From Chara braunii (taxonomy: Eukaryota > Streptophyta > Charophyceae > Charales > Characeae), in contig BFEA01000626.1 in the NCBI GenBank assembly GCA_003427395.1, positions 372,021 to 436,020 of the forward strand: a DNA stretch of 64,000 bases, written 5' to 3'. The position numbers and the translations under genes are program-made. The notes under the pieces are model-generated. The model was not told the DNA's origin. It made no database searches and saw only the letters and a program-made list of their open reading frames with translations. This document shows positions 53,694 to 64,000 of the stretch, piece after piece; position 1 is the stretch's first letter, and each line of letters begins with the position of its first letter.

Positions 53694-55420
53694 GACTTCC
53701 TGATCGGAGTGGGATGGGGGCCCAGAAGTGCGAAAAGGGGTGTGCCAAGGATATTAGGATAGTGGGGGGGGGGTTGGAGTTCCAGGTCGGAACTGAAAAT
53801 TCCTGTGGCAAGCCTTAGGAATGGTTGTGCAAGATAGCCAGCGTGGGCCGCATCTGACTTTTATGCCTTGGGGGATGTCATCGCCATCCCCGTGAGTTCC
53901 GTTGCCGAGGCCTGGATTGGATTTGATGAACCGGCGGAACGCTATGCGTGTCGCGCTGCCTGATTAATTGCTGGCGTCGCTCGTGACAAGCCTCGGAGTC
54001 GCACGACGCGGGCCTCAGGCGTAGGCTGTGTGCTCGCTGCTCGGCCTCAGTCCGGGTCCGTCGAACAAACCCCACGGCTCGATACTCGCTGTCCTGCTGG
54101 CAGTCGGAGCACGGGGTTCGAGGCTAGTAGGGGGCGAGCGTGTGCCACGGGGCCGCTGTCAAACAGTGAAAAGGCAACACGAGGCGGTAGGGAGGGAAGT
54201 CTGTCTCAATGATGACAACACCGGGTTCGACGATGACGTGGCTCGCGTGTGAGCTCGAGAATTGGGAGGGAAAAGGGATCGCGCTTAAGGCCCATTCAAT
54301 GTCCCACTCACAGACACGTTCGTTCCCAGGCCGAAAGGGGAATTTTGGAGGGTTGGGGCGGGGTCGTGTGAGAAGACAAACGTTTTTCCACTCCCAGTAT
54401 TCTCGGAATGGTCGATGTCTCAGGCTTTCCCGATCCTTGACGTGGAAGGGAATCCCATCATCCATGCTATCAGTAATTTGCGAGTTTAGACATAGACTCG
54501 AGTGTGGGTCTTGCAGACACGCATGTAGGCGACGCCCTTTCTGGTCGAGCCCAATCGGTTGAATCGGATCGACTAGCTATCCTTTGGTCGGGGGATCATC
54601 TGATCAGTCGATATGCCAGCCCAACACGTGGCACTTACGCTGTCGAGTGCGCGTGTCAAGAAACAGACATTAGGAAGGCAATCATAGGGTATTCACACAT
54701 TTGAATCAGCCATCCACTTACCAGCCAAAGCATACATCAGCCAGGACCGCCGAAAAGGGACGGGAAACTAACATGCATACGAGTGATCCGACGGAAACAG
54801 TGTAAGAAATCGGGTGATTGGTCCGCCCGACAACTTAGTTTCGCAGACGCATTTTCCCAATACACATGCATCAATTGAACTCGAGGGCTGTGCGAATTTC
54901 CAGAAAAGCATAAACGAGAGACCGACAAAGGTTTATGCATCAAGCCATGGAACTGAAGAAGATTGCATCATCATAACCCAATCTCACCGAGGTCACGCGT
55001 AGACAATCGTTATACCTGATCACACCATACTGCAGTGAAACAAGAGTGAGGAGGGAAAATCAAAACCGATTGCTAAGAAAGAAAAACACGAACAGCGGAT
55101 TGTCATAAGTAAAAGAGGGTCAACTCCACTTGTCAAAACTACACAAACGAAGAAAAGAAGAACACCATCCCACACACAAGATCCGAAGGTTGGCGCATCC
55201 AACCCGCGTGCAGAATGGGAACTAGAAAGCGACGAAATTCAAATTAAGCTAGCATCCAAAGATTGCGTGAGGAGGGGTGAGGGAAGCACGCGAGTTCGTT
55301 CTTCGCACACCATAAGCAGAAAATCCGAGACGATTCGCAACGAGATTCGACACGGCCGCAACAAGTTCGACCAAGGTTGAAATCAAAATTTATACAGAGG
55401 GTTGGAGGAAGGCATCATCC

Positions 55421-55497
<77 letters not shown>

Positions 55498-56670
55498 GCC
55501 ACATCACCTCCGATGCGGGCAGTCCGTCGCCTCACACCAACACGGAGTCGTCACCCCGCTTCGTCCGAGCACGCAAGCCAAGTTCGTCCGTGCGTCACAG
55601 TCCGCCATGGCCCGCACGTCAACCCCGCCTACCCGGCACCAGCTCGTTGTTTCGCTCGACTCACTTCTGCTCATCTTCCCACTTACTCGTTAGCCGATCG
55701 TCACTGATTGCGCTAACTCCCAAATTCTTAGAGAGGAATCTAATCGCGCTTGTGAAATTTATAGCGTGCATGCTTGTGCGAGGAACCCGGAATCATGCCT
55801 AAGTGAGGGGAAGGGGAAGAGAAGGAAGTGCCTATGCCTGCATGGCCAAGCCGCGACGCGGGGGACACAACCACACTCCATGCATCGATCCGGTCATGCA
55901 GTCGTTCAGGCCAATTAGAGTGGAGGATGAGGTATGCACGACAGAGGAGGAGAAGGCGGGGAAACACGAGAGAATCAAGGAGTACACTTACAATCACGCC
56001 TGCCAAAAATTACAGTTACACGCAGGATTAAGGGCACGATACAGTCAGAGCCCAGTCCCCACTGCGGTGAGAGGTGCGCAAGCAAGAAGCGCGGCACAAC
56101 AAGATTTCAGAGTACCTAAAATCCTATTTGCAAAAAGAAATTCCGAAAAGATAGAAAAACAATTTCGAGAGTTCGCCATCCGTTGTAAATTTGAAAAACG
56201 ACATTACCGCGCGCTAATCGCGCCAAAATTCCCATCTCCCACAACAAAACAAGAAAGAAGCTATGGCAACCATTATTTATCGCGCTCTCTAAGGTGCGGT
56301 CACTCAATCGTCTGTGCAGGACTTTCCTGACCCCAGTCCCAAAAGCCAAAAAAAAGGAAGCGAGGATATCCATGCAACTCGTCTAGCCGACCCATATCTA
56401 TGCGTTCCACTCAACCAACCAGTCCCCAACCCCTGAGGCCGCTTCATGCAGAAAGTTGTGTGATTGAAGAAAATAGTTCGTCACATATGTGACGCCCAGC
56501 AGGTTCCAGTCTTGAGCAAGCTCCTTCTTGCTTCGTCATCAGGCGTCGACCCGTGGTCCGAGGATCGACGTGGACCTTGCACGTGCCACTTACCGTAAGA
56601 TCCGAGTGTGGAAGCCGTCCGTCGTGGCATTCGTGCGCTTTAATTCTAAACGTTACACAGGAAAGACAAT
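53694..56670. other. Spacer without recognisable genes
   Basis: Many short overlapping frames on both strands, none with a motif. It contains a CT microsatellite at 55431-55495. The right part may include the 3' LTR of the minus-strand Gypsy element that starts at 56671, but I found no LTR partner in the window. Confidence 0.4.
55431..55495 (+). repeat. (CT)n microsatellite
   Basis: About 32 perfect CT units. Confidence 0.97.
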
Positions 56671-58722
56671 CTAATGACGGGCGGAGGCGGTGAGGGATGA
56701 ACTTGCGGAAGGGGAGGCATGAAGCGACGGATCTCTCTGTCGCCTGTAGATAGTGCGATGGATACGGGGAAAACGTGGGTGCCGACGCTGGTGAGGGAGG
56801 GAGGCGAGGTAATCGGGGTAGAGAGTGCAAAGGGTGCAGCGGATGGCAGGATGGAAATCCTCATAGTCTTCGCACGCGGGGATTGTCCCCGTGATCATGC
56901 AATAAAGCTCTATATTATTAAATTTCTGCCAATCTATGCTAATAAGAAGGATGTGGAGGGGGAAGGAGGTGACGAGCGAGCGAGTGGCAGCGTGAGGGAA
57001 GATTGTGATTAGGAGGCGAGTGGAGTAGAGATGGTTTAAGAGGGAAGGCGGGAAGGGATGCCATCTGTCAGGGAATGGGGGTCGGCCTATGAGCTGCTGA
57101 AGGGTGAGGAAGTCACGGGGACGGCGGGATAATGACCGTGGACGAAGCCCGAGCGACCGCATCTCGACGTAGGCGAAGGCTGGGCCGGGGAGAGAATTGA
57201 GCAGGGGATTCACTTCTTCGGCGGCGTCGACTTCCCGATCCCTTTGCAGTGGCGCCTCCATTTCTCTCGATCTCTTCCTGTGGCGGTTCTGGATTAAGCG
57301 CCGGATCGCCCTGCAGCAGTTGCGGTGGCGGCCCAACTGATTCCTCGATCGGCCGCTTGCCTCCTGCCGCTGCTCGTCGTCGCTGGCCACTGCCTCTCTC
57401 TCTTCCCTGCTCAGTTCGGCAGGACCACTCGACTCACCCGATCCGCCCTCTTCCTCCTCGGACTCCTCCCGTTCCGAGATGGCTTCTTCCGACTCTGCGT
57501 CCTCCGATTCGTGATAATCGGGATTGTCCCACTCAACCTCTGATTCTTCCTCCTCAGGCGTTTCCTCTCCTTCCGTGTACTGGAGATGGTCGTCCTCCTG
57601 GATCTCTTCCTCGACTTCTTCTTCCTCCTCTGCTTCGGCCTCCTCACTGGTTTCTCCTACGTTCACTCGCCGGATGAGAGGGTCCCAAAAGGAGAGATCA
57701 GTGACGTCGATGGCCAGGCCAGGTAAGCGCCTTTGGGGGGATAGTAGCAATGATCCCCGTCAAGCTCCATGCACGTAGACTACAGGAGATGGGGGACCAA
57801 GGTACGGGTGAGTGTAGCCGTCCTGGGCCTTTCGTTGCAGCACGAGAGGATTTCCAAAGGTAGATCGTCCAGTAGTTAGGTCAAGAACACCAGCAACTCG
57901 TCCGTAGTCGAATCCAGGTGGCCGTCTCACACTTTCCCGAACATGATCCCCATAAGCTCTCCCCCCGTGTCCGTCCTCCAGGCCTGGATGATCAATAACT
58001 CCACCTCGTCGTCCGGAATCTCGTCCTTCTCGCTCCTGTCAGCAAGCTCTGCCCAATGGAAGATGATTTCGAGGAGACAGACGCTGAGTGCCACGTAAGC
58101 GTGCCACCACTGTGCCCACTTGGCCGCGTCCAGAATCGACACGTCCAACTGCCTAATTCTGAAGGATAGAGCGGGGTCCAGCGCAGACTGCCATAACGTA
58201 GGAGTGTCCGTTGGAAGGCCGAAGGTGGAGAGGTGGTAACGGTTCATTGAGGCCGAGCGAAAGGATGAAGCTCCGGGAGGAGGACCTCTGGCGCGGTGGA
58301 GGAGACCCGAAGCTGGAGATCGATGTCGTTGGCTGTCACGACACGATCGCGCAGCCGAGCCAGTAATTGCACCCACACAGTCGTGATGTCTGTTGCCCAA
58401 CCCCGCAGCTGCCGGAAGATCTCGATATGCCTCGCCGGGTGCAGCTTCGTGATGTCGCATGTAAAGATGACAACGACTGACACGTGGCTCCGCCAGGTGG
58501 AGAGAGGCGTAGGAAGGACGACACCTCGGCCAATACACATGCCGCCCTGGACTGCGTGAATCGGAACTCCGCCACCGCGTGAATGGCCGCTGTACTAAAA
58601 AAGGCCCCGAATCGAAGAAGATCTGGACTTAGTCGAGGACGCTGTACTTGCCGGGTTGAAGAGATGCTTCCCCCGGGTACCATTAGTCGCTCGCCGATGA
58701 CCTGTTCAGTGGAAAAACTCAC
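56671..58722 (-). pseudogene. Unrecognised ORF downstream of Gypsy integrase
   Basis: Pieces in three frames line up as one decayed protein of more than 600 residues. An N-terminal part (58722-58244) reads VVIFTCDITKLHPARHIEIF and TDITTVWVQLLARLRD. A middle part (58190-57927) reads LDVSILDAAKWAQWWHAYVA and ELLIIQAW. The C-terminal open frame (57750-56671) has LAIDVTDLSFWDPLIRR, a strongly acidic tract of about 90 residues, a basic RNRHRKRSREME region, and a final part rich in Pro/Arg/His. The last frame has no ATG near its start, so a frame change lies upstream of it. The position after integrase is where some plant elements carry env-like or accessory ORFs. No signal peptide or clear membrane anchor is seen. 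Confidence 0.5.
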
Positions 58723-58889
58723 GGCGATGGCGAGGGAGACGAGGGCTGAGAAGAAGAAGGATCAAGGTAGTCGAGATGGTGGTCTTCCTCCTCGCTGTCG
58801 AGGGATGACGTGGGTGATGGAATAAAAGGGGAAGATGGAAGAGTGCGAAGGTAGGACACATGTGGAATGATTGGGCGAGCCGATCGACT

Positions 58890-60201
58890 TCCCTACACCT
58901 CCGGCGTGAGCCGCACAATGTTCACTCCACTAGGACAAAGCTCGACTACACGAAATCGCCCGAAGAATCGTGACACTAGCTTACCCTGGCGAGCACATTT
59001 CCTCACCTGCACCACATCCCCTAACTTATACTGGGGCCGTGGTCCAACGTTCCCATTTCAGGCCTCGTAGCTCCGAGCCTGTCGACCGTGGGCCATTTCA
59101 GTCATTCTTTGTTTTTTTCGGGCTAGTCGGGAAATGACCTTTTCCATTAAGTCCAGGTGTCGTTGGGCCTTGTCTTTAACCGTCGCTCTAGTGGCCCGTC
59201 GTGAAAGGGTCGTTTCATCATTTAGGCTCCGGTAGGGCTACACAGGCCACACTATTGGTCCGTAATTGGAAGGGGGTCAGCCCGGTGGACTCGTGGGGTG
59301 TTCCTCGATGAATAGTTAGGATGTGGTCGATGATATCGGGCCAAGGCCTTGTATCCTTGGCCGCGATATTACATCGTAATGCTGTCTTGATTACCCGGTT
59401 GGCGTTTTCTACCAGTCCGTTCGATTGCGACATGTGGGGAGCAGTATTGCGGACTGATACACCGTGTAGGACCAGACTCCTCAAGACTTCCCCTCAGAAT
59501 TCTGCCCCGTTGTCTATCAAGATTTCCTTGGTGTCCTGATGTATCCCGAGAAAATGGTTGATATACCGCGCGACTTCCGCCGCTTGTCGCGTCTTACAAG
59601 GATACGCCTCAATCCATTTTGAAAAGTGATCCACAAATACCAAAATAAGTGAATATTCACAGCTATTTGGTCCAGGGGGCACGACAATATCCGTGTTATC
59701 CATGTTGACCCTTTGGAACGGCCGTTCGACTAAAGTGGGCACTATCGACCTAGGCGGCTGAATCGGCGCCTTGTTGGCGGCGCAGACGGGATAGTTTCGG
59801 ATGATGAATTTAACATTGCCGCGAATATTGGACCAATACCATTCGTTTTTATCGATCGCCGCCTCCGTGATCCACACTGCGAAGTGGGCCGCCGTTTCGT
59901 CGTGGGCCGGCTTAACCCAGTCATACCTCACGAATGTATCATGCACAAACATCCAAATCCCACTACCGTCCGTCTTCTGCTTTTCTAACCGTCCCTCATT
60001 CCATCGGTAGTCTCGTGCCCTCTCATTGGCCCTCCTCCGGTCCTCCTTAGTGAAGTCTCGGAGGGAGTTCCCAACCACCGTAGCTATCAAGACGACATTT
60101 GTCCATACTTCGGCCCTTCTAAATCGTCGGGTCTTTTCCAACCGTTCCGATGTGGCTTCGGTAAATCGAGCTTCCGTCGGAATTTTATCAGTGCGGCACA
60201 A
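58890..60201 (-). pseudogene. Gypsy integrase
   Basis: Minus strand: zinc-binding N-domain with AHDETAAHF and NYPVCAANK (the first Cys of the pair has become Tyr or another residue), then the core with LVFVDHFSKWIEAYP (first Asp), LIDNGAEF (second Asp) and QSNGLVENANRVIK (Glu). A TGA at about 59491-59493 separates the last two at a usual Trp. The C-terminal domain continues to about 58890 (YKLGDVVQVRK, SRFFGRFRVVEL). It is nearly readable end to end, so this element is younger than the first one. Confidence 0.9.
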
Positions 60202-60449
60202 GGGACATAACCAAGATTTACCCGTATTCCTATACTGGATGCAGGAACCGTGAGCTCAAGAGACACATCGCTGACAGTCTACCCACTCGACATACCCCTC
60301 TCCGCTAGGACGCATAGGGAACGAGTAGACTCTCGAGATTGCTTTGCAAAAGTGGCAAAATTTGTCGGGGAGGGAAAGAAAAGAGGAAAACGAGAGAGGA
60401 GAAAGGGGACCTTCGGGATTACCTCCAGGCTCCATTGTCATCATGTCTG

Positions 60450-61130
60450 TCGATTACTTTTTGGAGGTCCGAGGGAGGATGGCCACCTGACCGTACGAGG
60501 GCTCACCAGTTGGTTTCGGTTCCTTCCACGGTGTGATTTCTTCACCCTTGGCCACCTTGGTAGGCCTGTTCAATCGTGTCAGCCCGTCAGCGTTACACTG
60601 TTTCTCTGTCTTTCTTTGTCTTCCGGTGGACGATATCGAAATCGTATTCTTGCAGTCGCACAACCCATCGTCCGATCATGCCCGTGTAGTTGGTAAGCCT
60701 CTTGAGCGTCAGCAGGGGCTCATGGTCTGTGATAAGGAGGAACTTTTGTGCGTACAAATATGAATGGAAGTGTTGAATCCCCCAGACAACCGCGTAGCAC
60801 TCTCCCTGAGGAGCCGAATCGTCCGGTACCGTCCGCGAAGCATACTCGATGATGTGTTCGCGACCGTCTTTCCCCTTCTGCCGAATTAAAATAGGCGCTG
60901 TGGCCAAAGCCTCCTTTATGGTGACAAAGGACCGCTCACACTCGGCGTCCCAACTCAGCGGTTGATCCTTTCCTAGAAGATTCGTTAGTGGCCATGTGGT
61001 TGCTGCAAAACCCTTGATAAATCGTCGATAGTACGAGGCCAGTCCCAAAAAGGCCCGGACTTGTGTCAACGTCGTAGGCGTAGGGGTATCCCGAACGGCC
61101 GCGACCTTTCTCGAATCCGGTCGCAAGCCT

Positions 61131-61133
<3 letters not shown>
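60450..61133 (-). pseudogene. Gypsy RT connection and RNase H
   Basis: Minus strand: LTQVRAFLGLASYYRRFIKGFA (RT thumb/connection), IIEYASRTV, GECYAVVWGIQHFHSYLY and ITDHEPL (RNase H with the D-H-x-x-L block), a GRWVVRLQEYDFDIVHR block, then NADGLTRL after a frame change near 60595. The first catalytic Asp region (TDAS-like) reads LIRQKGKDG and looks lost. A microsatellite replaces everything upstream. Confidence 0.88.

Positions 61134-61213
<80 letters not shown>
61134..61213 (+). repeat. (CT)n microsatellite at Gypsy truncation point
   Basis: About 40 perfect CT units. It abuts the RT connection region exactly and continues into unrelated sequence. Confidence 0.97.
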
Positions 61214-61216
<3 letters not shown>

Positions 61217-61319
61217 CCAGCCCAAAACGACGAAGCACCAACACATCGAGCATCAAGCAATCAAGCAGCACACGTGGTCAACGACACTCCGAATCTTCGC
61301 TGAAACTAATTCTGAAGTG

Positions 61320-64000
61320 GAGATTTTTCAGTATTTTTTAAGTTCTCTGAATCATGTTTCAACGATATCAAAAGTGCTGTTACGTTGAATAAATCTTCAA
61401 AATGTTGATTGTTTACCCTCCTGTCTGAGTGTACAAAAACGCTAAACATTCTGAAGATTTTGAAATGGTGAAGATGCTGAAAATTTTGAAGTAACTCCCC
61501 CCTATCCGAGTATGTAGAAACGCTGAAAATTTTGAAAATTCAGAAGTGGTGAAAACGCTGAAGATTCTGACCCCCCCCCCCCTCCCCTCCCCATGTATTG
61601 GGGGGGAGGTTGAAACGCTGAAGATTTTGAAAATTCTGAAGTGGTGAAAACGGTGAAGATTTTGAACCCCCTTCCCCCCTCGCCTCCCCCTGTTTTATTT
61701 GTTTCAAGGGATGGGGTTCAGAATCTTCAGCGTTCTCACCACTTCAGAATTTTCAGAATCTTCAACGTCCACCCCCCTATCTGAATGTGCAAAACCGCTG
61801 AAGATTCTGAAGATTCAGAAGTGGTGAAGATGCTGAAAATTCTGAAGTACACCCCCCTCTGTCCGAATGTGTAGGAATGTTGAAGATTTTGAAAATTCTG
61901 AAATGGTGAAAATGTTGAAGATTGTGACCGCCCCCCCCGCCGTCCCTCTGTTGGGGGGGGGCGGGGGGTATAATCTTCAGCGTTTTCACCACTTCATAAT
62001 TTTCAAAATGTTCAGCATTTGTCCCCTTGTCTGAGTGTGTGGAACCGCTGAAGATTCTGAAGTGGTGAAGATGTTGAAAATTTCGAAGTACACCCCTTTG
62101 TCTAAGTTTGTTGGAGTGCTGAAAATTTTGAAAATTCTGAAGTGGTGAAAACGCTGAAGATTTTGAACCCTCCTGCCCCCATCTCTAGGCTTGTCAAAGC
62201 GGTGAAGATCGTGAATATTTTGAAGTGGTAAAACAACCGAAGACGCTGAATCCAACCCCCCTCTCTAGGTTTGTCACATCGCTGAAAATTGTGAACACTT
62301 TGAAGTAGTGAAATGATCGAAAACGCCGAACCTACCCCCCTTCTCTAGGTTTGTCAAAGCGCTGAAAATTATGAATATTTTGAAGTGGTGAAACAATAGA
62401 AAACGCTGAACCTACCCCCCATCTCTAACTTTGTCAAAACGGTGAAGATCGTGAATATTTTGAAGTTATAAAAAGACCGAAAACGCTGAACCTACCCCCC
62501 ATCTTTTGGTTTGTCAAAGCGGTGAAGATCGTGAATACTTTGAAGTGGTGAAACGAGCGAAAATGTTGAACCCACGCCCCATCTCTAGGTTTGTCAAATC
62601 GGTGAAGATTGTGAATATTTTGTAGTGGTGAAACGACCGAAAACGTTGAACCTAGCCCCCTTCTCTAACTTTGTCAAAGCGGTGAAGATCGTGAATACTT
62701 TGAAGTGGCGAAAGGACCGAAAACGCCGAACCTACCCCCCATCTCTAGGTTTGTCAAAGCGGTGAACATCGTGAAAACTTTGAAGTGGTAAAACGACCGA
62801 AGACGCTGAACCCACCCCCCTCTCTAGGTTTGTCAAAGCGCTGAAAATTGTGAACACTTTGAAGTGGTGAAACGATCGAAAACGCCGAACGTACCCCCCC
62901 TCCCTAGGTTTGTCAAAACGCTGAAAATTATGAATATTTTGAAGTGGTGAAACGACCGAAAACGCTGAACCTAGCCCCCTTCTCTAACTCTGTCAAACCG
63001 GTGAAGATCGTGAATACTTTGAAGTGGCGAAAGGACCGAAAACGTCGAACCTACCTCTCATCTCTAGGTTTGTCAAAGCGGTGAAGATCATGAATACTTT
63101 GAAGTGGTAAAGCGACCGAAAACATTGAACCCACCCCCCCTCTCTAGGTTTGTCAAAGAACGATCATGAATACTTTGAAGTGGTAAAACGACTGAAGACG
63201 CTGAACTCACCCCCCCTCTCTAGGTTTGTCAAAGCGCTGAAAATTATGAATATTTTGAAGTGGTGAAACAATCGAAAACACCGAACCTACCCCCTATCTC
63301 TAGCTTTGTCAAAACGGTGAAAATCATGAATACTTTAAAGTTATGAGAGGACCGAAAACGCTGAACCTACCCCCCATCTCTTGGTTTGTCAAAGCAGTGA
63401 AGATCATGAATACTTTGAAGTGGTGAAACGAACGAAAATGTTGAATTCACACCCTATCTCTAGGTTTGTCAAAGCAGGGAAGATCGTGAATATTTTGAAG
63501 TGGTGAAACGACCGAAAACGCTGAACCTACCCTCCTTCTCTTACTTTGTTATAACGGTGAAGATCGTGAATATTTTGAAGTTGTGAAACGACAGAAAACG
63601 TTGAACCCACCCTCGTTCTCTAACTTTGTCAAAGCGGTGAATATCGTGAATAATTTCAAGTAGTGAAAGGACCGAAAACGCCGAACCTACCCCCCATTTG
63701 TAGGTTTGTCAAAGCGGTGAAAATTGTGAATATTTTGAAGTGGTGAAACAATCGAAAACGCCAAACTTACCCCCCATCTCTAGCTTTGTCAAAACGGTGA
63801 AGATCGTGAATACTTTGAAGTTGTGAAAGAATCTAAAACGCAGAACTTACCCCCCATCTCTTGGTTTGTCAAAGCAGTGAAAATCGTGAATATTTTGAAG
63901 TGGTGAAACGACCGAAAATGATGAACCCACCCCCCATCTCTAGGTTTGTCAAAGCGGTGAAGATCGTGAATATTTTGAAGTGGTGAAACGACCGAAAACG
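61320..64000 (+). repeat. Satellite array, 80-bp unit, with inverted units at its left edge
   Basis: From about 62180 to the window end, a unit of 80 bp repeats about 23 times. Landmarks per unit: CTCTAGGTTTGTCAAAGC, GGTGAAGATCGTGAATA, TTTGAAGTGGTGAAAC, GACCGAAAACG, then a C run. Spacing of the TCTCTAGGTTT landmark is 80 bases (62342, 62422, 62502, 62582). Left of 62180, units are more diverged; two (about 61713-61775 and 61970-62015) are in reverse orientation. 80 is not a multiple of three, so it is non-coding. The array is cut by the window end. Confidence 0.95.

Larger units (their letters stand above)
56671..61133 (-). mobile_element. Ty3/Gypsy retrotransposon with extra 3' ORF, 5'-truncated
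   Basis: On the minus strand: RT connection and RNase H (61133-60450), integrase (60201-58890), then a long extra ORF (58722-56671). The RT palm, protease and gag are absent; the sequence stops at a CT microsatellite at 61134. It differs from both other Gypsy elements in the window in its RNase H and integrase wording. LTRs not found. Confidence 0.85.

Noticed and set aside
55377-55802. 141-codon ORF over the CT repeat
   Set aside because: SL-repeat translation of a microsatellite joined to unrelated sequence.
61320-62200. Heat-shock elements (GAA/TTC arrays)
   Set aside because: GAA and TTC words are frequent, but spacing is one base and not two between TTC and GAA; explained by satellite units.
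61986-62255. Minus-strand ORF in the satellite
   Set aside because: 80-bp period is out of frame; open by chance.

Overview
The window is nuclear DNA of a green-lineage eukaryote. It holds one convincing host gene in a sea of decayed mobile elements. The host gene (43522-47562, +) encodes a plant-type retinoblastoma-related protein. A plant-type RBR, chromodomain Ty3/Gypsy and PIF/Harbinger elements, and very high repeat content together suggest a streptophyte (charophyte) alga such as Chara. That assignment is inference.

Layout. 1-3852: Ty3/Gypsy pol remnant (+), broken by six stops that all look like C-to-T or G-to-A transitions. 5184-5693: a 236-bp exact duplication around a perfect Tn5/Nextera mate-pair junction adapter, which is an assembly artifact. 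5694-11183: no recognisable gene. 11184-13359 and 15318-18938: a run of small unrecognised ORFs, several clearly paralogous, with a putative LTR end and a tRNA-Asp-type primer binding site (14933-14950) between the two groups. 19745-24000: degenerate LINE (-). 24309-24737: inverted repeat. 25445-26937: PIF/Harbinger transposase pseudogene (+). 27807-29090: microsatellites.

29157-30985 and 40385-40654: a Myb/SANT-like transposon protein gene (-), split by a 9.4-kb chromodomain Ty3/Gypsy element (30986-40384, -). That element has recognisable LTRs, an initiator-Met tRNA primer site and a 5-bp target-site duplication (GGGCT). 43522-47562: RBR in one uninterrupted reading frame. 47563-50697: repeat-rich 3' flank. 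50698-53693: a second LINE of the same family (-), interrupted by a trimeric tRNA-derived SINE array (51629-51990). 56671-61133: another Ty3/Gypsy element (-) with integrase, RNase H and an unusual extra 3' ORF. 61320-64000: an 80-bp satellite array running off the window.

The genes do not form a pathway. RBR is the cell-cycle regulator, and everything else is element-derived or unidentified. The most novel signal is the head-to-tail array of diverged paralogous ORFs at 15318-18938, with related modules at 11184-12415. The next is the intronless RBR.
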